Assembly: GCA_037953625.1 (NCBI GenBank)
Contig: CM075652.1
Span: forward strand, 38,186,501-38,250,500
DNA from: Crotalaria pallida
Taxonomy: Eukaryota; Streptophyta; Magnoliopsida; Fabales; Fabaceae
DNA length: 64,000 bases
Reading direction: 5' to 3'
Below, one piece after another: positions 11,187-22,564 of this stretch; within the stretch, counting starts at the first letter, position 1; each line of letters starts with the position of its first letter. The position numbers and the translations under genes were made by a program. The notes under the pieces are model-generated. The model was not told where the DNA came from. It did not search any database and saw only the letters and a program-made list of their open reading frames with translations.

Positions 11187-12698
11187 CCCATTAATTCCAT
11201 TATTATGACTTAGAAAACACAACTTCGGAATGATATCTTGAGGTATGGCTTTATTCATAAAATTCACCTTTGAATTTAAGTTTAACATATGCTCATAGAC
11301 CTGGATTGAGAGAATATATCATTGGTATTAACAATCCTTAGTCAAAAACTTAACTTTTATTTTTAAGTTTCAGGTACTAACCGGTTACATCCCAACCTAA
11401 CCGGTTAGAATTACAGACCTGAATTAGAAACCACTGATTTCCAAAGAATCTTTTCTTGAATTCTCTCCTCAATCCAATAACAAGGTCTTAGCATAACAGA
11501 ATACCTCAAGTTCAACACATAATATCATTCAAAAGATCTAAGTCATAATCTAATTTCATTTATGCATAATTTCCTCTTGAAATTATCATTTGATAATAAG
11601 GTATTAACTCATCACTTCCAATCTAAACCAAACAGTGCTCAATCACATAGTTTTAGATTGGTCTTTGTATGAATTTATAGCTTAAACTTGAGTACAAATG
11701 GTATGGAAACTTGGTCAATTTCAGAAATTCATTTTCTTTGAAAATTGACAGTATCTAACCGGTTACAAATTTCGACTAACCGGTTAGATTATGCAGTCTG
11801 TACATTGAAAAATGAGGATTTGCATACCATTCTTTTCAATACTCATATCTAACCAATTTCATCAATCAAAAGAGTTCACATACCTTAATACTAGTATGTT
11901 CAGCCACATAAACATATCTATCTTGCATGCATTCAATTTAGATACTCAAATTGCACATAATTGCACATATTTCACAACTTAATGCATCAATTCACATAAT
12001 ATCCAAATAAGTCATGAATCCAACATCAATATAGCTTGCATGCATCTAGATAACATTGCTCATAACAACAATTGAGCTCATATTGGCCTCCAAGCCACTT
12101 AACCATTTTAACTTATGCCCTTTGAGTCTCTTGGTGACTCATCCTATGTTCTACCACAATTTATTCTCATTCTAGCAAATATTAAGCTTCCCCTTTACCT
12201 CTAAATTGTGCTTGATGAATTTAATCACAGGAATTTGCAAGATCTCCCCAGAGTCCACAATCTCCATTTTCAGCCAACAACAGGTTTGACAGGGTCCAAA
12301 AACTACAAGATTTGACACATGAATTGGACAAACAAATTGGGGAAAACCATCAATACTCACTCTATGCAACATGCTCTAAAGATTTGAACAGATTTGAGAG
12401 TCAAAAGCTGCATGTGCTTACCCAAATCAAAGTCCAAAGCAAGCTCCAGAAACTCAAAATCAGTGTTGACAGCTCCAACACCCTTACTTTGCAAGCTTCG
12501 TTCTCTTGATTTAGGGACTCTCAACTCACAAACTTTATTTCAATACAAAGCCCTTGATGTGAGATTTGTAACAGTGTATCACTCGCACTCTAACTCTCAA
12601 GAATGAAGGTGAATCGAGGGGACGAACTTGCAAACCCTAAACAGAGCGATTCTTCAACACTAAGGCAGAATCAAACTTGATTCAATCGTGATTGATCT
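11187..12698 (-). repeat. Left LTR of D, second segment
   Basis: Resumes the D LTR after the copia element and matches 34158-35648 base for base apart from scattered changes. It carries two TAACCGGTTA pairs: 11378-11387 with 11398-11407, and 11756-11765 with 11777-11786. It ends at GATCT, the left flank of Tat element A. No gene; the short ORFs here are mirrored in the right LTR and show no domain. Confidence 0.88.
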
Positions 12699-13332
12699 TG
12701 TAGGGTCTGCTGACCTGATACGGATTTAAGCCTTTCAAAGGAGTCCTCTAAGGGCACTTCCCTCGGTTCACTTAACATGAACGTCCCTCGCTCGGACTCA
12801 TGGACTCCGAGCATCCCCAAAGGACCAGGCTCGGACTTGATGGAACCGAGCCTCATCATCCGTCCTCAATCCATCAGGCTTGAGATTCTAGGCCGAGACA
12901 TACCGTCGGCTAGCGGATAAGTTCAAACCACCGAGGCTTCTTATCCCTTTCGCAAATCTCTCCTGGATTCTCGCAACAGCCTAGACATGAGATCTTCAGC
13001 TGATCCTATCCAGATTCTAAGAGCATAATCCTCCGATATTATCTCACAGAATCTTGGTTCAGCTCAACCCTGATATAAGGCCCAGACGGCCCATATCAGC
13101 CTCCTCCAAACCCTATAAATAGCTCACTACAGCTAGGGTTTCAGGTACGTACTCTCATCCCTAAGTTGACACTTTGCACACACACGTTGACTAGGGAGAA
13201 CCTGCTTTTCTTAACTGGAACTGCAGAAATACCATAAGTCACACATTAACTCTTGATCCTCTCTAGGGCTCCTGATTCCATAGTCTTGAGCACTTAGAGG
13301 GTGAAGGACATATAGTGTTCCAGGACACTACA
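12699..13332 (+). repeat. 5' LTR of Tat element A
   Basis: 634 bp, TGTAGGGTCTGC to GGACACTACA. A TATA box TATAAATA lies at 13114-13121. It matches 21299-21911 closely and the reverse complement of the LTR of B (21912-22546) more distantly. Confidence 0.95.
13114..13121 (+). promoter_or_regulatory. TATA box in the 5' LTR of A
   Basis: TATAAATA in CCCTATAAATAGCTC. It is conserved at 21714-21721 in the 3' LTR and, inverted, at 22132-22139 in the LTR of B. It probably positions the genomic RNA start about 30 bp downstream. Confidence 0.75.
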
Positions 13333-13333
13333 T

Positions 13334-13351
13334 TGGCGCCGTCTGTGGGGA
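13334..13351 (+). other. Primer binding site of A
   Basis: TGGCGCCGTCTGTGGGGA, one base after the LTR end. It begins TGGCGCCG as in Tat/Athila-type elements and probably pairs with a tRNA of the Asp or Arg class. The exact tRNA cannot be settled without a tRNA set. Confidence 0.85.
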
Positions 13352-13385
13352 ACGAATAACCAGTATTCCCACTTCCACCGTACTC

Positions 13386-13680
13386 ATGGCAAACAAGGGG
13401 ATCTCCGCCGTTGCCTTCGTGGGAGGCCACCTAAGAACGCAGGAAACGTTAGGGACAGAATCGCCCCAGGAAGACCTACTGGAGGCAGTCGGGGTAACAC
13501 TCCACCGGTTCCTCCGGTGGATCAGACGGTCGTTCCCCCGGTTCCTCCAGTTCAGGGTGATGTTCCACCAGTTCCTCCGGTGGTTCAAGCCACTGTTCCT
13601 CCCTTCCTGGAAGACGGCGGGGGAGCCTTACACCTCCTGCAGGGGGAGCCTCCGCCTTACCGTCCGAGTAGGATAAGGGT
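13386..13680 (+). pseudogene. gag: gag N-terminal remnant, proline-rich repeats, capsid region deleted
   Basis: Only about 100 codons separate the primer site from the protease region, where Tat elements normally have a gag of several hundred codons. One frame reads NTPPVPPVDQTVVPPVPP followed by further PPVPPV units: three copies of a roughly 36-bp repeat. The retrotransposon gag domain and zinc knuckle are absent. The remnant is followed, in a different frame, by the protease-proximal segment (FLINTIAGGFAGGG). The element could not make its own capsid. Confidence 0.75.
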
Positions 13681-16600
13681 CGAGAGTCGTTTCTGATCAA
13701 CACCATTGCTGGTGGATTTGCGGGTGGTGGGGAAAAAAGAAGTGATCGAAAAAAGTATGTGGGACAGATCCTTTCGGTGGCTAGCCGACCGATCCAAAAG
13801 CCGAAAAAGAAGAACATTGTCATCAGTTTCAGTGACGATGACTTTGCTGATATTATTCAGGATCACAATGATCCTATGGTAGTTACAGCCAGGCTCGGTA
13901 ATTACGAAGTGAAAAGGATTCTCGTCGATCAGGGGAGTTCAGCAGACATTATGTTTTTGGATCTGTTCGAAAGGCTGAAGTTGAAGAGATCTGACCTAAC
14001 TCCATTTGAGGGCAGTTTGATTGGCTTTACGGGGCATTCCATTGTTCCTTTAGGCCATATTCATCTCCCAGTGACCATGGGTGAACAACCGTCTGCTCGA
14101 ATCGAGATGGTAAAGTGGCTAGTTGTACAAGCACCGTCGGCATACAACGCCATCCTTGGCCGTACAACACTCCAATCATTTGGTGCCATTGTATCAACTG
14201 TTCACTTGGCCATGAAGTTTCCAGGGTCCGATGACCAGGTGGTAACGGTATGGTCCGAACAAGAGTTGGCTCGGAAATGTTACAATATTAGCCTGGGAAA
14301 GCTGAAGTTGGATGACGATGAGAAGATCATGAAGGAGCCACTCAACAAAGGAAGTGTGAACTTGGCAGATCTTGACGTACGGGAAGAGGATGAAACTAGG
14401 CCAACCCCTCAGGGCGACTTCAAAAAGGTAATTCTGGGTCCCGATCCGTCCCATTGTGTCAAGATTGGTGTCGGCCTTGCCGAGGAATTGGAAAGAGAAC
14501 TGACGGAATTGCTGGTAGAAAACAAAGACTTGTTTGCTTGGACTTCGGCAGACATGCCGGGGATCGATCTGAATTTTATCTGCCATAAGCTAAGTGTGTA
14601 TTTTGGCGCCAAGCCAGTGTGTCAGAAGAAAAGGCGGGTCGGAACCGAGAAGGCACAAGCAACAGAAGAGAAGGTGTCCGAGCTATTGGAGGCGGGATTT
14701 ATCAGGGAGGTGGTGTACACAGATTGGTTGGCTAATCCCGTGCTAGTCAAGAAATCCAATGGAAAATGGAGGATGTGAGTGGATTACACAGACTTGAACA
14801 AAGTCTTCCCCAAAGATCAATAGCCACTTCCATGCATAGACAAACTCGTAGATAGCTCGGCAGGGTATCAAAGGCTATCCTTCATGGATGCTTATTCGGG
14901 GTACAACCAGATTCCTATGTATCCCCCGGATCAGGTGAAGACTTCATTCATCACAGAAAATGCTACATATTGTTACAACGTCATGCCGTTCGGACTGAAG
15001 AACGCTGGGGCGACTTACTAGCGAATGATGAACAAGGTGTTCGGTCCGCTCATTGGGCCGAAAATGGAAGTATACATCGACGATATGATTGCAAAAAGTC
15101 TGAAGGAGGAGCACCATGCTAAGGATTTGAAGGTTATACTTGATAGAATTCGATAGTTTGACATGAGGTTAAATCCAGAAAAATGCACTTTTGGGGTTCC
15201 TGCTGGTTCGTTCCTCGGGTTCATGCTCACCGAAAGGGGAATTGAGGCAAACCCAGAGAAGTGCCGAGCCATCCTTGAGATGAAGAGCCCTTCCGACATC
15301 AAGGGAGTATAGCAGCTAGTAGGTCGGGTAGCAGCTCTCTCCAGGTTTCTGTCTCAGTCAGCTCGGAAGGCCTTGCCATGGTACTAATTGCTGAAGAAGG
15401 AGAAGGAAAAGATGTTCCACTGGAACGAGGCATGCGAAAAGGCCTTTACTGACCTTAAGCAATACCTAGCCTCTCCTCCAATCCTATCTAGTCCGACAGC
15501 AGGAGAGGTATTTTTCCTGTACTTATCAGTAGGGGATTCGGTGGTCGGTTCGGTTCTAGTTCGGGAAGAATCAGGCAAAGAATCTCCTGTTTACTTCGTC
15601 AATCGAGCACTTCAAGGACCAGAGCTGAGGTATCAGAAGGTTGAAAAGTTGGCGTTTTGTTTGGTTATTACGGCTAGGAGGCTGCGTCAATACTTCCAAA
15701 GCCACCATATCACGGTCAGAACTGCTCAGCCAATCCGACAGATCCTTCAGAAACCCGACCTGGCAGGCAGAATGGTGACTTGGGCTATTGAACTTTCCGA
15801 GTTCGACATTACTTTCGAACCTCAAAAAGCAATGAAGTCTCAGGTCTTAGCTGATTTTCTCACCGACTTTACTGAGCCATTAACGAGCTCAAACTTGGAT
15901 TGGAGCATTTATGTCGATGGGTCAAGCAACAAGCTCGGAGCAGGGGCGGGAATAATCCTGGAGAACTCCGAGGGAGTTACCCTTGAATATTCACTGAAGT
16001 TTGGATTTCCGACTTCGAACAATCAGGCGGAGTATGAAGCTGTGATGGCTGGTCTGAGGATGGCAAAAGAAGTAGGGGCCCAAGAAGTGAAGATTTTCAG
16101 CGATTCTCAGTTGGTGGTATCGCAAGTGAAAGGTGATTATCAAGCCAAGGAACCCATCCTACAAAAAATTTGGAGAAGGTGAAGTTCCTATCTTCAGAGT
16201 TTGCCAAGGTCGAATTCTGCCACATCCCGAGGGAAAGCAATGGTCGAGCGGACATTCTTTCCAAACTTGCTTTAACAAAGGGTCCTGGAAATAATAAGAC
16301 GTTGATTCAAGAAATGGTGCATGGACCTAGTGTTGTCCTCTCCGTTTCTATGGATCCAAGTTGGACCTCTCTGATCATAAACTTCTTGGAACAAGGAATC
16401 ATGCCGACAGATCCAGCCGAAGCCAAAAAGCTTGTCAGAAAGGCTTCCCAATTTGCTATGATCGATGGAGTTTTGTTTCGCCGTGGGATCAACGGCCCTA
16501 TGCTCAGGTGCTTAGACCCCGCCGAAGCAAAGCAGGCACTGGAAGAAGTCCATGGAGGTATAGGAAGTCATCATGTCGGAGGAAAATCGTTGGCCAAGAA

Positions 16601-17598
16601 GATTCTAAGGGCGGGATACTACTGGCCGACCCTACAGCAGGACGCAATCAGTCATGTAAAGAGATGTGAAAGATGTCAGTTCCACAGTGACGTCTACCAA
16701 AAGCCGGCCGAGGAACTTCATTCACTTTCATCTCCCTATCCCTTCTATCAATGGGGAATGGATTTGATTGGCAAATTCCCCACCGCACCAGGACAGCTCA
16801 AATGGGTGATAGTGGTCATCGATTATTTTACCAAGTGGATCGAAGCCGAGCCACTAGCAACTATTTCCTTGGCCAAGGTTCAGAAGTTCTTTGAGAGACA
16901 GGTTATAGCTCGGTTTGGAGTGCCATAGGTCTTAGTAACTGACAATGGAACTCAATTTGCGGCAAAGGCATTCCAGGACTTGGTCAACGCTTTGAACATT
17001 GAACACTATTTTTCCTCGGTCGAGCATCCTCAGACCAACGGACAAGTAGAATCAGTGAACCGAAGTATCATTCAGGGGATCAAGAAAAGACTCATTGGTG
17101 CTAAGGGAAATTGGCTGGAAAACCTGCATGAAGTGCTTTGGTCGTACCGCAGCACCATACAGACTTCAACGGGAGAAACCCCTTATCGTCTTACTTATGG
17201 TTGCGACGCTGTCATCCCGATGGAAAGGATCATCCCATCTTTCTGAGCTTTACAACAACCGAACCCCCTCAACAACACTTTACTGTGTGAGGACCTAGTT
17301 CTTTCAGAAGAAGTCAGAGATTTAGCCGCCGAACGAGAAAAACATGCCAAGCTGATGCAAGCGAAAGGGTATAATCGCTCAGTGGTACCCAGAGAATTCG
17401 CGGTAGGTGACCTCGTCCTACGAAGAGCTGACATCGGCCTCAAAAATGCAAAGGATGGTAAACTGGCTTAGAATATGGAAGGTCCGTATCGAATAGCTTC
17501 AAAAACAGGAACAGGAGCCTACAAGCTCGAAACTCTCTCGGGTGCCCTCATCAACAACACATGGAACGTGGCAAAACTTAAAGCATATTTCAGTTAGA
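13681..17598 (+). pseudogene. pol: Tat pol: protease, RT, RNase H, second RNase H, integrase (broken)
   Basis: One continuous reading frame order with stops. Protease: RILVDQGSSADIMF, then AILGRTTLQ. RT: VDYTDLNK, SFMDAYSGYNQI, VMPFGLKNAG, EVYIDDMI. The first RNase H is FHWNEACEKAF to VLADFL. The second RNase H is SIYVDGSSNKLGAGAG to FSDSQLVVSQV, a Tat hallmark. Integrase has the HHCC finger (VHGGIGSHHVGGK, CERCQFH) and DDE residues in WGMDLIG, VTDNGTQF and HPQTNGQVE. In-frame stops: TGA 14776, TAG 14821, TAG near 15019, TAG near 15155, TAG near 15311, TAA near 15387. Further ones are TAG near 16926, TGA near 17244 and TAG near 17468. A frame change occurs near 16180. Catalytic residues themselves survive. 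Confidence 0.93.
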
Positions 17599-18106
17599 AA
17601 TTTCCACCCATTTCAATTCTGTTTTCAATTGTTTTCGTTTTACTATTTCCCTTGCTGTTATAGGATTGTTTATTTTTAATGATGGTGTACGCTCGGTGGA
17701 ACTCCGAGCCCATTGTACTTATTGTTAATGCTTTGAATAAACAAAAGTGCTGTTATTGAATTCATTGTTTTTATGTACTTTTCCTCATAATCGACTAGCC
17801 ACCGTTTATGACGCGAATGATTATAAACAGCTCAAACAAGAGCTTATAACTCGTCAAGTACCCTAGAAAGATTCCCGATTCAAACATGATTTTTTTTAAA
17901 AATCATTTTTACATCGCGGATAGAGGAACCCACCTCGGCTAAAGTGCTGGAGTTCCGAGGTCTTAACACTTGAATTCTTAACAAAAAGTTCAGAAAGAAG
18001 CATAAAATAAAAACGGATATTATAAATATTCCAAACAAGTTATAGCAACAAGATTTCAACCCATCTATTGGGGTAGATACAAAAATAAAAAAGCAAGAGA
18101 AAAAAA
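17599..18106. other. Convergent 3' intergenic region of A with a conserved hairpin
   Basis: Lies between the ends of pol (plus) and the antisense gene (minus). GCTCGG TGGAACT CCGAGC at about 17690-17708 forms a 6-bp perfect stem. The corresponding place in B (about 27680-27700) keeps the stem with a different loop. It may be part of bidirectional 3'-end formation. No gene. Confidence 0.55.
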
Positions 18107-20676
18107 CTACTCAATGTCAGACAGTACTACGGTGTCAGGGTCGAATTTCTCTTCTTCTTCTTCACCTTCGGCGCCTTCGGCCTCATCTTCCTCGGATTCC
18201 TCGGCAAAATGGTCAGGAAGATCATTACTGCTCATGTCAATAGGAACCCCATTCGCACCAACAATTTGACCATTCTTGGTAGCAAAGAGGGGGTCGGCGC
18301 CCCTTGTCACGAGGTTGGGGTTCAGAATGCGAAGCTGCTCGGCTGTGTTTAGGAAGGAATCTTCAACTGCGTGACTCCAGTTGTACAGATTCTCCTGGGC
18401 CGCTTTCTTATGCTTAAGAGCTTTCGCTCTCATTTTTTCCATTGAGGCTCGGAGCCCGGTAACTTCGTCCTTAGCATATTCGAGTTGCTCCTGAGCCACA
18501 GCAGCAACCTGCTCGGCTTTCCGAGCCCTCTCTATAGCTTCCTAGAGAGTTATGGCATCCTCCTCAGCCTTTTTCAAGATTTCCTCCGACCGCTTCACCC
18601 TTTCCTCGGCCTCTTGAAGAGTCCTTTCGGCCGTCTCTTTAGCAGCTTCGGCTTGAGCTTTAGTGCCTTCAGATTCCTGCATTCCCTTTTGCAGTCTTTC
18701 ATTCTCGGCCGCCAGAACCTGGAGTTTTTTCTCAAAGCTTTCCACTTGAAGCTGCAAGTAATCCTCCCGATCGTCAGCTTCAGCTCTTTTCTTCTTCTCC
18801 TCGGGGGCCACTCCAGCATAGATATCGTCACCACGCTGACCGAGGTAATGGAGAATGCTTGCACCTCGTAGGAAGCTCCTCACCAAGGCCATGCAGTTAT
18901 TTTCCCAAGTGCCTGGACCCCAGGCATTAATCACTTCAGCATCTTCAGGGGGGAAGAGATTTGCGGCGAATGAATCTAACTTATTATGCCTACTCCACAC
19001 AGTTTTAGCAACGGCATCCTTGCCCTCAGTGACTTGAAATCCTTTGCGGGGCTTGCTCAGGTGAAACCAGTCGCCAGCCAATCCTTTCCCTTTCTCCATC
19101 CGAGGTCTCTTGAAGGGACGCTCAGGGGTGCCCTGAGCACTTGGTTGCACTTCTTCATGAGCTGTTGGCTCAACACTCTTGGGGGCTTGAGGTACCTCGG
19201 AAGGAATAGCACGAGGAGCAACAAGAGGACTAGCTGTTGGAGTTGATTCGGGGGTTTGGCTTCTAGCCGAGGATCCGGACTCTCCTCTCGCAGCAGCCAA
19301 CTGAGCCATCCTGGCCGAAGCAGCAGCACTCTTCTTAGCTTTTGATGTTTTCTTCCCCATCTTTTCTGCAACAAGGAAATATACTTTAGACTGAGTAAAA
19401 AAAAATTTATATACCCAGCTCGGCCTTCACGTCGGCCCGTGTCCTCTTCAACAATATTTTCTTGGTATCAATTTGACCATTCGCCTTGAGGTATTCCCAG
19501 ACTCGGTCACACAACCGTCTCTCGGCCCTGGTCAAATCGACCTTATAGTCAAATTGATACAAGGAGGCCCCTCGGTTGTAGATACCATTTGACCAACCCA
19601 AAGGGAAGGGAGGTACAACTTTGATTTCTCCTTCTTCCTCAACCTGCTCCATGAACCAGCATACACCAGCCCCATTGTACTCATACCGAAAAAAGAGAGG
19701 CTTGAAAGACTTCCAAGAGTCGGTGACTTTAGCGAAGAGCGCGTGTTCCTTCCGAGCTTTCAGTGACACCCAAAGCCCTTTTGAGTTGCCGAACTTGTTC
19801 ACTTGAGGGGAATATAGCCAAAAGAAAGCTCGAAGTGTGGCAACTGAACCTTCGGCATCGCAGAACTGCTGGAATGCTCGTACAAATGCCCATCCGCTCG
19901 GGTGTAGTTGACTCGGGGCTATGCCTAAATGGTTGAGTACTTCGATTTCGAAAGTCGAAAAGGGCATGCGGATTCCGACTTTTGTTATTATTTCTTCGTA
20001 GAAGTAGAAGAATTGTCGATTTTGCGGCACTTCAAAGCAGATCCGGTCGTCGATGTTAACGTGCCTTAACTCAAAATCCAACGCATTCCCATCTGCATTC
20101 GGAGGGGTTAGGAGAGGACGAAGGTGGTTCAAGCTGTTACTTGTCAGCAACGAAGGCCTCGTTCCAAGCACCTCCCGGTCAAAGACTTCGTCATACTGCG
20201 CATGATATGGCGGCAAGGGATATTCTTCAGGATTGGTGTCACATCTGCGCTCCACCATATCTGGGGAAAAAGTAAAAGGCTCGGCGTTAGGATTTTTTTA
20301 TAGCAGATGTTTTAATTCTAAAGTTAAGGCCGAGCCTTGGACTTTTTCCCCCCTCTCTCCTCGGATCTCCCAAAGGCTTTTCTTCCATTGTACAACGCTC
20401 GGGACTAACCCTAACCTGAGCTCTACGTTCAGCAAACCTATAAGCTAACAGCCACTTGCTAACTTCAGCAGGATCCGATGGGTATTCTACGGCTAACGGT
20501 TTTGTTACGGTGGATCCCTGGCTGATTGGGGGAGAGGAAGGATCAACTGCGTCATCACTATTCCCAGAATCCCCAAAATCCCCAGAAAAACCCGAATCAC
20601 TATCACTAGAAGGCTCTTCTCCTAATTTCCTACAAAGTTCATGATAAATTCTCCTCAAGTCCCTCCAACCTCTCAT
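18107..20676 (-). pseudogene. Antisense gene of A: Transposase_28-like domain plus coiled coil
   Basis: Oriented against pol, as the antisense ORFs of Grande/Retand-type Tat elements are. Starts ATG 20676 (MRGWRDLRRIYHELC). The N-terminus is Ser/Asp-rich. The domain at 19407-20258 has GIRMPFSTFEIEVLNHLGI, APSQLHPSGWAFVRAF and YSPQVNKFG, the pattern of the putative gypsy-type transposon family (PF04195, recalled not searched). After a probable 49-bp intron (19366-19414) the frame continues at MGKKTSKAKK. A long heptad-like coiled coil and an acidic tail ending VVLSDIE follow. Lesions: one extra A in a homopolymer near 20300 (frameshift relative to B) and TAG at 18542-18544. Function unknown. 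Confidence 0.85.
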
Positions 20677-20960
20677 GATTCAGAAATCCAAACCCTTAAA
20701 CACTATCTACCCAGAACTAAAATCCCAAAATCCCTGCAAAAACCCAGAAACCAAAACCCCTTTTACAAAAAAGAAAAAAGAAGAAATCGCAACACCAAAA
20801 AAGGATGACGGAAACCAAAAAGAGTAGTAGTTACCTGCTTTAGATTGATGATCTCTGTGGAAAAGCTTGGTAGCAATGGATGGTCGTGACAGTATAGAGG
20901 AGATGCGTTTGAAGAGGAATCGGAGAGTTTTTGTCTTGCGGAAATGAGAAGTGAAGAAAG
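20677..20960 (-). promoter_or_regulatory. 5' leader of the antisense gene of A with a 101-bp intron
   Basis: On the minus strand AAAGCAG|GTAACT (donor, 20834) and TTTTGCAG|GGATT (acceptor, 20734) bound a 101-bp segment. Copy B has the same signals 100 bp apart at 24565-24664. Conservation in two copies supports a real leader intron and an independent promoter upstream of about 20840. I see no clear TATA box. Confidence 0.6.
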
Positions 20961-21285
20961 AGTGAGGGGAGGAAGAATGAGTGACTCAAATAACCCCCAA
21001 AAGGCTGCTCAATTTCCTTCCACGATACACGTATGGGCCAAAAGCCCATTATCTTACCAGCCACTCACACGATGAAACGTGGCAGTTACAAAGGCGCTTT
21101 TTCAAATTTCAAAAATTGCAATGATGTGGCACAACTCTCAAGGACACGCGTTGTACCTAGAGCACCCAAAACGTCACCTCGAACAGGCTACCTGGTTACA
21201 GCTGTCACACACTCCCGGAATGAGGCATCCGAAAAGGTCAACCCTAAACACTTGCTACCTCGTCACAGACTTCTCAAAGTCTTAC
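20961..21285 (+). other. Region between the antisense gene and the polypurine tract of A
   Basis: Probably holds the antisense promoter (read on the minus strand) and the 3' untranslated region of A. It matches 24127-24420 of B in reverse complement. Short ORFs here show no features. Confidence 0.6.
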
Positions 21286-21298
21286 GAGCTGGGGGGCT
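21286..21298 (+). other. Polypurine tract of A
   Basis: GAGCTGGGGGGCT immediately before TGTAGGG of the 3' LTR. The inverted counterpart AGCCCCCCAGCT follows the LTR of B at 22547. Confidence 0.85.
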
Positions 21299-21911
21299 TG
21301 TAGGGTCTGCCAACCTGATACGGATTTAAGCCTTTCAAAGGAGTCCTCTAAGGGCACTTCCCTCGGTTCACTTAACATGAACGTCCCTCGCTCGGACTCA
21401 TGGACTCCGAGCATCCCCAAAGGACCAGGCTCGGACTTGATGGAACCGAGCCTCATCATCCGTCCTCAATACATCAAGCTTGAGATTCTAGGCCGAGACA
21501 TACCGTCGGCTAGCGGATAAGTTCAAACCACCGAGGCTTCTTATCCCTTCCCCAAATCTCTCCTGGATTCTCGCAACAGCCTAGACATGAGATCTTCAGC
21601 TGATCCTATCCAGATTCTAAGAGCATAATCCTCCGATATTATCTCACAGAATCCTGGTTCAGCTCAACCCTGATACAGGGCCCAGACGGCCCATATCAGC
21701 CTCCTCCAAACCCTATAAATAGCTCACTACAGCTAGGGTTTCAGGTAGGTACTCTCATCCCTAAGTTGACACTTTGCACACACACGTTGACTAGGGAGAA
21801 CCTACTTTTCCGAACTGGAACTGCAGAAATACCATAAGTCACACATTAACTCTTGATCCTCTCCAGGGCTCCTGATTCCATAGTCTTGAGCACTTAGAGG
21901 GTTAAGGACAT
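21299..21911 (+). repeat. 3' LTR of A, main part
   Basis: Starts TGTAGGGTCTGCC and runs to GGACAT, where B is inserted. The last 26 bp of this LTR reappear at 28894-28919 with a duplicated GACAT. Confidence 0.95.
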
Positions 21912-22546
21912 TGTAGTGTCCTTGAACACTATGTCCTTAACCCTCTAAGTGCTCAAGATTATGGAACCAGGAGCTCTAGAGAGGATCAAGTATTAATATG
22001 TGACTTTGTGGTGTTTCTGCAGTTCCAGTTGGGAAAAGCAGGGTCTCCCCAGTCAACAAGTGTGTGCAGAGTGTCAACTTAGGGATGAGAGTACGTACCT
22101 GAAACCCTAGCTGTTATGAGCTATTTATAGGGTTTGGAGGAGGCTGATATGGGCCGTATGGGCCTTGTATCAGGGTTGAGTTGAGCTAGGATTCTGTGAG
22201 ATAATATCGGAAGTTTATGCTCTTAGAATCTGGATAGGATCAGCTCAAGATCTCATTACGAGGCTGTTAGCGAGAATCTAGGAGAGATTTGCGGAAGGGA
22301 TAGGAAGCCTTGGTAAAGACTGAGTCCATCTACCAGCCGACGTTATGTCTCGGCCCTAGAGTCCCGAGCCGATGGGTTGATGACCGTTTGTGAGGCTCGG
22401 CCCCATCAAGTCCGAACCTGGTCCTTTAGCGCGCTCGGAGCCAACAAGTCCGAGCGAGGGACGTTTGTGCTTAGTAAACCGAGGGAAGGGTCCTTGAAGA
22501 ATCCCTTAAATAAGACTTAGTCCTTATACGGTCGGCAGACCCTACA
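21912..22546 (-). repeat. 3' LTR of B
   Basis: 635 bp, the reverse complement of an A-type LTR (TGTAGTGTCC to GACCCTACA on the plus strand). Inverted TATA box TATTTATA at 22132-22139. It differs from the surviving 5' fragment of B at one position in about 68. Confidence 0.95.
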
Positions 22547-22558
22547 AGCCCCCCAGCT
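22547..22558 (-). other. Polypurine tract of B
   Basis: AGCCCCCCAGCT on the plus strand, that is AGCTGGGGGGCT on the sense strand, adjacent to the 3' LTR. It is the counterpart of 21287-21298 in A. Confidence 0.85.
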
Positions 22559-22564
22559 CGTAAG

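Noticed and set aside
18485..18871. Plus-strand frame opposite the antisense gene of A
   Set aside because: Mirror of the Glu/Lys-rich coiled coil, giving Leu/Ser-rich nonsense; the minus-strand frame has homology in B.
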